Shown: piece after piece, positions 1 to 7,071 of the stretch
Layout of the letters: each line of letters begins with the position of its first letter
Position numbering within the stretch: position 1 is the first letter of the stretch
Origin: Candidatus Avipropionibacterium avicola
GTDB lineage: Bacteria > Actinomycetota > Actinomycetes > Propionibacteriales > Propionibacteriaceae
Direction of reading: 5' to 3'
DNA length: 12,687 nt
NCBI GenBank assembly: GCA_018715445.1
Contig: DVLP01000200.1
Location: 1 to 12,687 of the forward strand
Made by a program: the position numbers and the translations under genes
Notes under the pieces: generated by a model
The model's input: the letters and a program-made list of their open reading frames with translations, nothing else
Told to the model about the DNA's origin: nothing
Databases searched by the model: none

Positions 1-53
1 GAGGTCGCAAGCAGCGGCGCCTCGTCGGTGTGGGTGTAGATGATCTTGGCCAT
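1..53 (-). CDS. icd: NADP-dependent isocitrate dehydrogenase, monomeric type (5' end only)
   Basis: Only the first 17 codons lie in the window; the gene runs off the left edge. Read on the minus strand they give MAKIIYTHTDEAPLLAT, which I recognise as the very conserved N-terminus of the monomeric (about 740 aa) NADP-dependent isocitrate dehydrogenase used by many actinobacteria. The enzyme converts isocitrate to 2-oxoglutarate and CO2, making NADPH, in the cytoplasmic TCA cycle. The ATG is the complement of 51-53 and is preceded by a good ribosome binding site (GAGGGAG, about 6 nt upstream). The operator-like palindrome at 90-103 lies upstream of it. The identification rests on a short stretch but the match is distinctive. 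Confidence 0.8.
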   Translation of the reverse strand, partial: MAKIIYTHTDEAPLLAT

Positions 54-89
54 GGATGGTCTCCCTCGCCGGTGCGGTGACAGCTGATG

Positions 90-110
90 TCTTGAGATCA
101 AGATATCTCA
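90..110 (-). promoter_or_regulatory. Operator-like palindrome upstream of icd
   Basis: TCTTGA-GA-TCAAGA at 90-103 is a perfect 6-bp inverted repeat with a 2-bp spacer, in a locally AT-rich patch. Read on the minus strand (toward icd), the sequence TATCTT (complement of 100-105) fits an actinobacterial -10 box TANNNT, which would put transcription start about 40 nt before the icd ATG. A protein bound to the palindrome would cover that box. I infer a repressor or redox/metabolite-sensing regulator of icd but cannot name it. No clear -35 is visible. Confidence 0.5.
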
Positions 111-120
111 CCCTCGCCGT

Positions 121-199
121 CCTCGGATCCACGCCCCCTTCACCGATGTACGCCCGCTGTGGCGGACGTGGATCAGCAGGGAAGGCGTGGATCCGGAGG
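121..199. repeat. Long inverted repeat with nested hairpin between AKR gene and icd
   Basis: GGATCCACGCC (125-135) and GGCGTGGATCC (184-194) are perfect 11-bp reverse complements. CCTC (121-124) and GAGG (196-199) extend the stem to 15 bp with one bulged base. Inside it, 150-157 and 162-169 form a second stem (7 of 8 pairs, loop TGTG). The structure lies just past the stop codon of the minus-strand aldo/keto reductase gene and upstream of icd, so it may end that transcript. There is no T-run, so a classical intrinsic terminator is not assured. Confidence 0.4.
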
Positions 200-211
200 G
201 GGAGGGGGTTG

Positions 212-1003
212 CTACGCCTCGCGCAGGGCGTCGATGGCGGCGACCTCGTCCTCGGTGAGCACGACGCGGACGGCATCGGCATTGGCAGCGATCCGCTCGG
301 CATGGACCGACTTGGGGATCACCACGTAGTCGTGGGCGGCATGCCAGGCGATGACCACCTGGGCGGTGCTGATGCCGTGGGCCGCAGCGATCCGGCTCAG
401 CACGGGATCGTCGAGGTTGGTGCGGCGCAGCGCGCTGAACCCCTCGAGGACGACGCCGCGGTCGCGGTGGCCGGCCGCGATCCGTGGGTCATGGTCGGTC
501 GGGCTCCACAGGATCTGGTTGAGCACGGGCATCACGCCGGTCTCGCGCTCCAGCACGTCCAGCTGGTCCAGGGTGTAGTTGCTGACCCCGATCGAGGTCA
601 CCAGACCCTCCTGCTGTGCTGCGATGAACTGCCGCCAGGTGTCGATCAACGGATCCTCGCGTTCGTCCCCGCCGGGGGCATGGATCAGCCACAGGTCGAT
701 CCGGTCCAGACCCAACGCGGTCAGGCTCTGCTCGAGGAGCCGACGCTCCTGTCCCGGCTTGTCGGGTGGGAACTTCGTGGTCACGAAGACCTCGTCGCGC
801 GGCACCGAGGCGGCGGCCAGACCGCGTCCGACGCCAGCCTCGTTGCGATAACGGGTGGCGGTGTCGAGATGGCGGTAGCCGTACTCGAGGGCGAGTCCGA
901 CGGCGGTCTCGGCCTGGTCGTCGGGGATCTGCCAGGTGCCCAGTCCGAGCAGCGGGATGGCATGGCCGTCGGCGAGGGCGAGAGCGGGCTTGGCGAAGGT
1001 CAT
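212..1003 (-). CDS. Aldo/keto reductase (2,5-diketo-D-gluconate reductase-like)
   Basis: A 263-aa cytosolic NADPH-dependent oxidoreductase of the AKR5-like group, which reduces aldehydes or ketones in a TIM barrel. The catalytic tetrad is visible: Asp47 in YRHLDTA, Tyr52 in RYRNEA, Lys77 in VFVTTKF and His108 in LWLIHAP. Near the C-terminus, VVIPKSVHAERIAANADA matches the cofactor-phosphate binding segment. The length is normal (about 260-290 aa). The ATG at 1001-1003 places the typical N-terminus (LADGHAIPLLGLGTW) correctly; an open frame upstream to 1522 is antisense to the next gene and was discarded. No good Shine-Dalgarno precedes the start. In the usual IHWP motif the Trp is replaced (IHAP). 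The natural substrate cannot be read from the sequence. Confidence 0.93.
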   Translation of the reverse strand: MTFAKPALALADGHAIPLLGLGTWQIPDDQAETAVGLALEYGYRHLDTATRYRNEAGVGRGLAAASVPRDEVFVTTKFPPDKPGQERRLLEQSLTALGLDRIDLWLIHAPGGDEREDPLIDTWRQFIAAQQEGLVTSIGVSNYTLDQLDVLERETGVMPVLNQILWSPTDHDPRIAAGHRDRGVVLEGFSALRRTNLDDPVLSRIAAAHGISTAQVVIAWHAAHDYVVIPKSVHAERIAANADAVRVVLTEDEVAAIDALREA

Positions 1004-1027
1004 GGTCGTTGATCGTGCCACGGCCGC

Positions 1028-1070
1028 TTGCGTGACGCTACGATCCGTACATCCACCCGGTCCTGGAAAG
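1028..1070. promoter_or_regulatory. Divergent promoter region between AKR and acyltransferase genes
   Basis: The 73-bp gap between the two divergent start codons must hold both promoters. On the plus strand TACGAT (1039-1044) fits the -10 pattern and gives a roughly 25-nt leader to the ATG at 1077, including the ribosome binding site GGAAAGG. On the minus strand TAGCGT (complement of 1035-1040) fits as well and nearly coincides with it, so the two promoters could compete. No convincing -35 boxes are seen. Confidence 0.35.
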
Positions 1071-1076
1071 GTCGTC

Positions 1077-2408
1077 ATGTCGTCACCCGACGGTGCAAGC
1101 CTGCCGTCGCAGGTGCGCCGTCGCGATCTCAGCCTCGACCTCGTACGGGTGACCTGCCTGCTGGTCGTGGTCGCCGCCCACGTCTGCTTCGTCGCCATCC
1201 GTGAGGCGCCCGACGGCGGCATGCAGAACTGGACGCCACCGCAGGAGCTGCCGTTCTTCGCCCCCGGCACCTGGTTCATCCAACCCATGCCGCTATTCTT
1301 CGTGGTCGGGGGTTGCGTGAGCTGTCTGGCCTGGCGCAGCGCCCAGCGTCGCGGTGACAGTGCCTGGGCCTTCTTCCGTCTCCGGTTGATCCACTTCGCC
1401 CAGCCGGCGGCGGCGTTGTTCGCCATCCTGGGCGTGGTCTTCGGCCTCTGCGTGCTGGTTGGCGTGCCCCTCGACCTGGCCAACTCCGCGTCGTACGGCG
1501 TCGGGACCCCGACCTGGTTCATGGGGGCCTATCTGCTCTGTCAGGCCGCCCTGCCGTTGATGGTCCGGGCTCACCGCGCCCGACCTCTGCTCACCCTGGT
1601 CGTGTTGGCGCTCGGGGCCGTCGCGGTGGACGTGCTGCGTGGGCTCAGCGGACTCGACATCGTCGGACTGGCGAACTATCTGTTCGTGTGGCCCTTCGCC
1701 CAACAGCTCGGGATCTGGCTGGCCGAGGGACGCTGGTCACTCGCCGAGGGTCGGATCACCAGCCGGTCCGTACGGCCGTGGTTGCTGGTGGGATGGGCGG
1801 TCGCGACCGCGGCGACCGGTCTGGTCGCCAGTCTCGCGCCGTACGGTGCGGACCTGTTGCAGAACCAGATCCCGCCGACGACCCCGTTGGTGACGATGGC
1901 GGTCGCGCACACCTGCCTGTACCTGGCCGTACGACCCCTGCTGCAGCGACTGGTGCAGCGGCGATGGGTGCTGGCCGTGCTCGCCGTGATCGGCACCCGG
2001 GCGATGACGATCTATCTGTGGCACGCCGTCGTGGTGATCGCGATCGCGGCCGGCTTCTTCTTCGTCCCCGGGCTGCCTCACGCCCCGAGCCCGGCTTGGT
2101 GGCTCACCCGGGTCCCGGTGTTCCTGGTCGTGCTGGCCGTGGTGTGGGCGATCAGCCTGCCCCTGGTCCGGTTCGAACGAGGGCCGGACCCGGCCACCCT
2201 GGCCGAGGCGGAGACCGTACGGTCCCGTGTGATCATTGCGGTGGCGGGCCTGATGGCGGTCGTGCCCCCGTTCCTGACCACGATCCCCGACGGCGAGGGA
2301 CGACTGCGAGGACTCGACCTGTGGACCCTGCTCGCCGGTGCGGTACTGCTCGTTGTCGCGGTGGCCCTGCTGCGACTGGGGCGTCGCACCGCCCGTGGCT
2401 CCGGCTGA
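1077..2408 (+). CDS. Acyltransferase-3 family integral membrane protein
   Basis: A 443-aa polytopic membrane protein with about ten hydrophobic helices. The N-terminus (RRRDLSLDLVRVTCLLVVVAAH) carries the hallmark of the acyltransferase-3 family: an arginine (Arg24) and a histidine (His35) in helix 1, spaced 11 apart as I recall for OafA-type O-acetyltransferases. Near the C-terminus, RAMTIYLWHAVVV matches the conserved penultimate-helix motif. Members move acyl groups, often acetyl from acetyl-CoA, across the membrane onto sugars, lipids or peptides at the cell surface. There is no fused SGNH domain, and the acceptor is unknown. The ATG at 1077 was chosen because GGAAAGG lies 6 nt upstream and the protein then begins just before helix 1; the open frame back to 936 is antisense to the AKR gene. 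Confidence 0.88.
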   Translation: MSSPDGASLPSQVRRRDLSLDLVRVTCLLVVVAAHVCFVAIREAPDGGMQNWTPPQELPFFAPGTWFIQPMPLFFVVGGCVSCLAWRSAQRRGDSAWAFFRLRLIHFAQPAAALFAILGVVFGLCVLVGVPLDLANSASYGVGTPTWFMGAYLLCQAALPLMVRAHRARPLLTLVVLALGAVAVDVLRGLSGLDIVGLANYLFVWPFAQQLGIWLAEGRWSLAEGRITSRSVRPWLLVGWAVATAATGLVASLAPYGADLLQNQIPPTTPLVTMAVAHTCLYLAVRPLLQRLVQRRWVLAVLAVIGTRAMTIYLWHAVVVIAIAAGFFFVPGLPHAPSPAWWLTRVPVFLVVLAVVWAISLPLVRFERGPDPATLAEAETVRSRVIIAVAGLMAVVPPFLTTIPDGEGRLRGLDLWTLLAGAVLLVVAVALLRLGRRTARGSG

Positions 2409-2432
2409 GGAAACAGGAAAGGATCACCTTCG

Positions 2433-2471
2433 TTGGTCAACTACGGCGACTAGTACTACAGTACGTAGTAA
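2433..2471 (+). promoter_or_regulatory. Promoter with embedded operator-like palindrome for DoxX gene
   Basis: TTGGTC (2433-2438) and TACAGT (2457-2462), spaced 18 nt, form a plausible promoter with a leader of about 45 nt. TACTAC (2454-2459) and GTAGTA (2465-2470) form a perfect 6-bp inverted repeat with a 5-nt centre that directly overlaps the -10 box, as expected for a repressor site. The TACTACA half-site resembles, from memory, operators of BlaI/CopY-type winged-helix repressors; that link is a guess. No regulator gene is in the window. Confidence 0.5.
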
Positions 2472-2514
2472 CAGTTCGGGAGGGTCCCGGACTGATCCCC
2501 GAAGGGACACGACC

Positions 2515-3084
2515 ATGAGTGCCACATCAATCGCGACCGCCAGCCAGGTCCGTGGTGGGACCGCCGCTCACACGACTCGCACCCAGGAGGAGATCGTCAC
2601 CTCCCGCGGTGCCCGCATCGCCCTGGCGGTCGGCCGGATCTTCATCGGCTGGACCTTCCTGTGGCCCTTCCTCGACAAGACCTTCGGGCTGGGATTCTCC
2701 ACACCGGCCGAGCGGGCGTGGATCAACGGCGGCTCGCCGGCCCAGGGCTACCTCGGTGGCGTCGAGGGCCCCTTCGCCGGGTTCCTCCAGCTCTTCGCCA
2801 ATCCCTTCGGTGACTGGCTGTTCATGATCGGTCTGTTCGGCATCGGCATCGCGATGATCACCGGTGCCGGGGTGCGGCTCGCGGCGGTGACCGGCACGAT
2901 CCTGATGGCGATGATGTATCTGGCGGCGATCCCGATGATCGCCGGAGGCACCAACCCGATCATCGACTCGCACTGTCTCGAGGCCGCCCTCCTGATCATC
3001 GCTGCGGTCACCCTGAGCGGCGACACCTGGGGAGTGGGCCGGCTCTGGGGACGGATCATCGGTCGCCACACCTGGCTCCGGTGA
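2515..3084 (+). CDS. DoxX-family membrane protein
   Basis: A 189-aa protein with a hydrophilic N-terminal segment of about 30 residues and four hydrophobic helices at roughly 33-53, 100-120, 121-143 and 149-168. The pattern GRIFIGWTFLWPFLDKTFGLG, followed by a loop and then WLFMIGLFGIGIAMITG and an IDSHCLEAALLI helix, matches the DoxX / thiosulfate:quinone oxidoreductase small-subunit-like family. The molecular role of such actinobacterial proteins is poorly defined; links to thiol or oxidative stress in the membrane are reported for some. The ATG at 2515 is preceded by GAAGGGA about 8 nt upstream. It is a single-gene unit behind its own promoter and ends at a strong hairpin. Confidence 0.82.
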   Translation: MSATSIATASQVRGGTAAHTTRTQEEIVTSRGARIALAVGRIFIGWTFLWPFLDKTFGLGFSTPAERAWINGGSPAQGYLGGVEGPFAGFLQLFANPFGDWLFMIGLFGIGIAMITGAGVRLAAVTGTILMAMMYLAAIPMIAGGTNPIIDSHCLEAALLIIAAVTLSGDTWGVGRLWGRIIGRHTWLR

Positions 3085-3097
3085 CGCAGTGATCGAC

Positions 3098-3130
3098 CGA
3101 CACCCCCGACCGTCACGGTCGGGGGTGTCG
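3098..3130. terminator. Perfect 15-bp hairpin, bidirectional terminator
   Basis: The arm at 3098-3112 and the arm at 3116-3130 are perfect reverse complements separated by the 3-nt loop TCA. The hairpin sits between the stop codons of two convergent genes (DoxX protein on plus, GNAT on minus), the classical place for a shared terminator. The stem is very GC-rich and no T-run follows, which is common for actinobacterial terminators. Confidence 0.8.
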
Positions 3131-3145
3131 CGCGTCCGGGCCAGC

Positions 3146-4354
3146 TCAGTAGTGGTCCAGGATCCGTACCGCTCGCCGGGGCACGATCGCCTCCAGAACG
3201 GCGTCATGCTCGGTCGGGCCCTCGACCAGGCCTGCCAGTCTCAGCTCAGCCATCCCGACCGCTCCCGACCACCACACGGCCAGCCCCCGCGGGGAGAAGG
3301 TGGGCTCGTCCGACGATCCCGACTCGCCCAACCGCTCGGCTTCGCCCAGCCGCTCGGCGCCGACCCCGACGCTCGGATCGATCGACAGTCGATAGCGTCC
3401 CGGCACCGACGCGAGGCCATGGCGGCCCTGGACCGTGATCGTCAGATCGGTGGCCGTCACCGGCGGGGGAGGCAGCACCCCGAATGCGGCCGGGACGTCG
3501 AGGATGCTCAGTTGGTACGAGGAGGGCCGGCCCTGGTCCGACTGCCCGGCCCGGCGCAGCCAGTGCGTCGGATCCGAGCCCGAGGCTCGGATCCGGGTCC
3601 GAGGGGCGACCATCGCGAAGCTGCCGACGGTGCGCAGCAGGGCCGCAGTGACATCGGCGTCGGTGCTGACCAGGTCGACGATCCGCAGCTGCGCCTCGGC
3701 GCCGAACCCCTGGCCGCGCTGCCACGAGCAGTACCCCACGGCATGGTCGTCGATCTCGGCCAGGAAGATCGAGGTGACGCCGTCGAGCACGGCCTGGTCG
3801 TCGGCGGGGAAGGACGGCCCCCGGCGGGTCAGTGCGCCGTTGTGGGAGGCACCCCACCGGTCGTAGCACTCGCGGACGCGTTCGACATCGTCCAGTCCGG
3901 CGCGGCGCACCCGTACCTCGTGGCGTCCTGGACCGGTGGCCGAGGCGAGGTCCGCCGTGTCGACGGTCATCTCTCGCTCGTCGGTGATCGTCTCGTAGCC
4001 GAATCCTCGATAGATCCCTGTGGCAGAAGGGAAGAGTCCCGACACCACGGCTCCCTGCTCGCGGGCCAGTTCGAAGGCGTACGGGAACAGCTCGCGGACC
4101 AGACCGGCACCGCGGTGCTCGGCCGCGACCGTGACGCCACCGATGCCGCAGGTCGCGACCGTGGTGCCGTGGAAGTGGCTGTGGTACTCGCGCAGCGTGA
4201 GCTTGGCGGCGAGCTGATCGGCGACGAAGGCGCCGAGGTAGCGGGCCCCCGGCATCGGCGTGGCCGTCGGGTTGGGGGCACGGCCGAACGCTTCGGCACT
4301 GAGCACTTCGGCGTCGGCGATGTCGGCGGCTCCGAGCTCGCGGATCTGAGGCAT
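3146..4354 (-). CDS. Eis-like GNAT family N-acetyltransferase
   Basis: A 402-aa acetyl-CoA dependent acetyltransferase, the same length as I recall for Mycobacterium tuberculosis Eis. The first GNAT domain contains the acetyl-CoA loop region GIGGVTVAAEHRGAGLVREL (residues 70-89), followed by LFPSATGIYRGFGYE (107-121), where Tyr115 or Tyr120 corresponds to the general-acid tyrosine of Eis. A second degenerate GNAT domain and a C-terminal sterol-carrier-like domain follow. The chain ends in ...RAVRILDHY; in Eis enzymes the terminal carboxylate after an aromatic residue acts as the catalytic base, and this is kept here. Known Eis proteins acetylate amines such as aminoglycosides or lysines at several positions; the physiological substrate here is unknown. 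No good Shine-Dalgarno precedes the ATG, and a -10-like box 6 nt upstream suggests a leaderless mRNA. Confidence 0.88.
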   Translation of the reverse strand: MPQIRELGAADIADAEVLSAEAFGRAPNPTATPMPGARYLGAFVADQLAAKLTLREYHSHFHGTTVATCGIGGVTVAAEHRGAGLVRELFPYAFELAREQGAVVSGLFPSATGIYRGFGYETITDEREMTVDTADLASATGPGRHEVRVRRAGLDDVERVRECYDRWGASHNGALTRRGPSFPADDQAVLDGVTSIFLAEIDDHAVGYCSWQRGQGFGAEAQLRIVDLVSTDADVTAALLRTVGSFAMVAPRTRIRASGSDPTHWLRRAGQSDQGRPSSYQLSILDVPAAFGVLPPPPVTATDLTITVQGRHGLASVPGRYRLSIDPSVGVGAERLGEAERLGESGSSDEPTFSPRGLAVWWSGAVGMAELRLAGLVEGPTEHDAVLEAIVPRRAVRILDHY

Positions 4355-4360
4355 GCCACG

Positions 4361-4383
4361 ACCCTAACCGGGCGACGTAGGCT
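4361..4383. promoter_or_regulatory. Back-to-back leaderless promoters for GNAT and pepN
   Basis: Only 35 bp separate the two divergent ATG codons. On the plus strand TAGGCT (4378-4383) is followed by exactly 6 nt and then the pepN ATG. On the minus strand TAGGGT (complement of 4361-4366) is followed by exactly 6 nt and then the GNAT ATG. Both fit TANNNT with transcription starting at the A of the ATG, the usual geometry of actinobacterial leaderless genes. Neither gene has a convincing Shine-Dalgarno. The -35 regions would then overlap the opposite promoter, implying mutual interference. Confidence 0.6.
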
Positions 4384-4389
4384 GGCGCG

Positions 4390-6903
4390 ATGGCCACCCT
4401 GACCCGCGCCGAAGCAGCTGCCCGCGCTGCCCTGATCCGCGTCGTCGACACCTCGGTCGAGCTCGACCTGGTCGAGCCGATCGACACCTTCACCTCGGTC
4501 TCGGTGCTGACCGTCGAGGTCGCCGAGCCCGGTGGTGACACCTTCCTCGACCTGCAGGCGGTCGCCGTCGAATCCGTGCGGCTCGACGGGGCGGCCGTCG
4601 ACACCGCGTCGTGGCGGGACGGGCGCCTGCCCCTCACCCTCGGTCCGGGGCGCCACGAGCTGCGGGTGGTGGCGACCATGGCCTACAGCAACGCCGGCGA
4701 GGGCCTGCACCGCCACGTCACCGCGGACGGGCAGCGCTACCTGTACGCGATGTCGTTCCTGGACAAGGCTCCGGCCTGGTTCGCCTGCTTCGACCAGCCG
4801 GACCTGAAGTCGCCGTACACCCTGGTGGCCCGCACGCCGGCCGACTGGCTGGTGCGGGGCAACGGTCCGGCCGAATCGCTCTCCGACGGCGAGACCGTGC
4901 GGACCTGGTTGCTGCACCAGCCGGTCCCGATCTCGACCTACGTCGTCACTTTGGTCGCCGGCCCCTATGTCGAGGTCACCGCCGAGCACGACGGGATCGC
5001 GCTCGGCCTGCTCGCCCGGGCCGAGCTCGCCGACGAGCTGGCTGAGCAGTCCGAGGACATCCTCGCCGTCACGACAGCATGTTTCGACGGCTATCACGCA
5101 CTCTTCGGCCATCGCTACCCGTTCGGCGAGTACCACCAGGCCTTCGTCCCCGACTTCAATGCCGGCGCGATGGAGAACCCGGGCTGTGTCACATTCCGCG
5201 AGCAGTACCTGCACCGCGGACGGGCCACCCGGGCCGAGCTCGGCAAACGGGCCAGCACCATCGCCCACGAGATGGCCCACCAGTGGTTCGGCGACCTGGT
5301 GACGATGCGCTGGTGGGATGACCTGTGGCTCAATGAGTCCTTCGCGGAGTACATGGCCCAGGTGATGTGTGAGCGGGTCACCCCGTACGACCGGTGGATC
5401 GACTTCGGCGCGACCCGTAAGCAGTGGGGGATGGTGGCCGACCAGTCGAGCTCGAGCCATCCGGTGGCCGGCAACGGCACCGACGATGCCGCCGCAGCCC
5501 TCCAGCAGTTCGACGGGATCTCGTACGCCAAGGGGGCCGCGGTGCTGCGCCAACTGGTCCTGCACATCGGTGAGGACGTCTTCCTCACCGGGCTTCGGGA
5601 CTACTTCACCCGGTACGGCCGGGGCAACGCCGACTTCGCGGATCTGTTGCAGTGCTGGGCCGACGCCGGCGCCGACGACATCGAGCAGTGGTCCCAGGCC
5701 TGGCTGCGGACCCAGGGCGTCGACCAACTGCGAGCCGAGGGCGACGGCGACACGGTCACCGTGCACCGGATCCCGGCCGCGGATCCGGCCCACCGCGCCC
5801 ACATCGCCACTGTCGCAAGGATCGCTGACGACGGTGCGGTGGTGGCCGAGCAGGCCTACCGGCTCGAAGGCGACCGTGTCGACGTCGACCTCCGCGGGCA
5901 CGATGCAGCCCCCGGGCAGGATGACCTCCAGCAGGCGGGGCTCCTGGTCCCCGATGCCCACGACCAGACCTGGGCCCGCATCGACCTGCCCTGGCCGGAG
6001 GATCCCTCGCTGGCTCCGTCAGGCGTGCTGGCCGACCCGTCACGGATCGCCGATCCTCGCACCCGGGTGGTGATCGGCAGCGCTCTGCGTGATGCCGTCC
6101 GTCACGCACGGGTGCCGTCGTCGACGGCGGCCGAGGTGCTCCTCGGTTGGCTGTCCCGCGAGACGGTCGTCGACCTGTTCGCGCCCTTGGGGGGATTCCT
6201 GGTCGGGGAGCTGTGTGGCCCGTACTGTCCACCAGCGGTGCGGTCCGCCCGGCGCGGCGTGGCCCACGACGGCTTCGGGGACACGATCGCCCGCGCCGAG
6301 CCGGGTGGTGACCTCCAACTCACCGCCTTCCGCCTGGCCGTGGCCACCCTCGACGACGTCGTGACCGGGGAGCGGTGGTTGGCCGGCGAGCTGCCCGACC
6401 CACTGGAGCTCGACCGGGAGCTGGAGTGGGCCCTGGTCACCCGACTGACCTCGCTCGACGGTGACCTCGGCCGGGTGGAGGCCGCCCTCGGGCGTGACGA
6501 CTCCTCCTCGGCGCGGATCCACGCGGCCCGGGCCAGGGCAGCGGTGCCGACCCGACAGGCCAAGCAACGGGCCTTCGAGATCCTGACCACCGACGGGCCC
6601 GCCTCGGCCTACGAGGTCTATGCCACCGCCGAAGGCTTCTACCTGCCCCACCAGCACGAGCTCACCGCCGACTTCGTCGAGCCGTGGTTCGACCGGATCG
6701 GGGCGACCGGGCAGTTCCGGGACGGATGGGCCCTGGGGCGGGTGGTGTCGCTCAGCTTCCCCGCGACCCATGTCGATGACCTGACGATCTCCCGGGCCGA
6801 GGCGTTGGAGGCGGATCCGGACACGAGCGGTCCGATCCGCCGGGCCGTGGCCGACTGCCTGGACGAGCTGCGCACGGCCCGACGATCACTGCAGTTGGGC
6901 TGA
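4390..6903 (+). CDS. pepN: Aminopeptidase N, M1 family zinc metallopeptidase
   Basis: An 837-aa cytosolic exopeptidase that removes N-terminal residues from peptides, typical in length for actinobacterial PepN. Order of parts: an N-terminal beta-sandwich domain, the exopeptidase motif GAMENPG (259-265), the zinc site HEMAH (293-297) with His293, Glu294 and His297, and the third ligand Glu316 in NESFAEY, giving the classical HEXXH-X18-E. A helical ERAP1-like C-terminal domain follows, with the family-typical segment near FAPLGGFLVGELCGPYC and an end rich in alanine and arginine. All catalytic residues seen are intact. The start at 4390 follows a -10-like box directly, and the coding sequence begins MATLTRAEAAARAALI, as expected for the family. 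Confidence 0.96.
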   Translation: MATLTRAEAAARAALIRVVDTSVELDLVEPIDTFTSVSVLTVEVAEPGGDTFLDLQAVAVESVRLDGAAVDTASWRDGRLPLTLGPGRHELRVVATMAYSNAGEGLHRHVTADGQRYLYAMSFLDKAPAWFACFDQPDLKSPYTLVARTPADWLVRGNGPAESLSDGETVRTWLLHQPVPISTYVVTLVAGPYVEVTAEHDGIALGLLARAELADELAEQSEDILAVTTACFDGYHALFGHRYPFGEYHQAFVPDFNAGAMENPGCVTFREQYLHRGRATRAELGKRASTIAHEMAHQWFGDLVTMRWWDDLWLNESFAEYMAQVMCERVTPYDRWIDFGATRKQWGMVADQSSSSHPVAGNGTDDAAAALQQFDGISYAKGAAVLRQLVLHIGEDVFLTGLRDYFTRYGRGNADFADLLQCWADAGADDIEQWSQAWLRTQGVDQLRAEGDGDTVTVHRIPAADPAHRAHIATVARIADDGAVVAEQAYRLEGDRVDVDLRGHDAAPGQDDLQQAGLLVPDAHDQTWARIDLPWPEDPSLAPSGVLADPSRIADPRTRVVIGSALRDAVRHARVPSSTAAEVLLGWLSRETVVDLFAPLGGFLVGELCGPYCPPAVRSARRGVAHDGFGDTIARAEPGGDLQLTAFRLAVATLDDVVTGERWLAGELPDPLELDRELEWALVTRLTSLDGDLGRVEAALGRDDSSSARIHAARARAAVPTRQAKQRAFEILTTDGPASAYEVYATAEGFYLPHQHELTADFVEPWFDRIGATGQFRDGWALGRVVSLSFPATHVDDLTISRAEALEADPDTSGPIRRAVADCLDELRTARRSLQLG

Positions 6904-6928
6904 GGTCCGGCGGCCGCAGGGTGATCGA

Positions 6929-6963
6929 TTGGATCTCAAGTCCACCTGAGCTCCTACGCTGGG
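6929..6963 (+). promoter_or_regulatory. Candidate promoter of the mshB operon
   Basis: TACGCT (6955-6960) fits the -10 pattern, with TTGGAT (6929-6934) as a possible -35 at a long 20-nt spacing. Transcription would begin near 6966-6967, inside the first 18-nt repeat unit, so the GTG at 6964 would probably lie outside the mRNA while the later starts lie within it. The short gap after pepN (60 bp) contains nothing else that I recognise. Confidence 0.4.
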
Positions 6964-7071
6964 GTGGTCCCACAGCGATCCGTCCCTGAGGACGGATCCG
7001 TGCCCGAAGAGGAACTTGTGCCCGAGAAGGAATCCATGCTCCACGAGGAATCCATGTCCCACGAGGAGTCC
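6964..7071 (+). repeat. Six tandem 18-nt units carrying Shine-Dalgarno cores and start codons before mshB
   Basis: Units begin at 6964, 6982, 7000, 7018, 7036 and 7054 and run directly into the ATG at 7072. A rough consensus is RTG-CCC-CAC-GAG-GAA-TCC. Units 3 to 6 each contain GAGGA or AAGGA, ending 3-4 nt before the next GTG or ATG; unit 2 has GAGGA 7 nt before the next GTG. Only unit 2 starts with a non-start codon (GTC). All starts are in frame with mshB. If translated, the units encode a hexapeptide series VPQRS, VPEDGS, VPEEEL, VPEKES, MLHEES, MSHEES. The copies have diverged from one another, so the array is not a recent slippage product. Confidence 0.85.

Noticed and set aside
56..1012. 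Long plus-strand open frame opposite the aldo/keto reductase gene
   Set aside because: It is antisense to a gene with a complete catalytic tetrad; its own product has low-complexity Gly/Asp/Val composition and no family signature.
3089..4402. Plus-strand open frame of 437 aa opposite the GNAT gene
   Set aside because: It begins inside the terminator region and mirrors the codon pattern of the real minus-strand gene.
3967..5961. Minus-strand open frame of 664 aa opposite pepN
   Set aside because: It spans two genes on its complement, including all the pepN catalytic motifs; it is a high-GC shadow frame.
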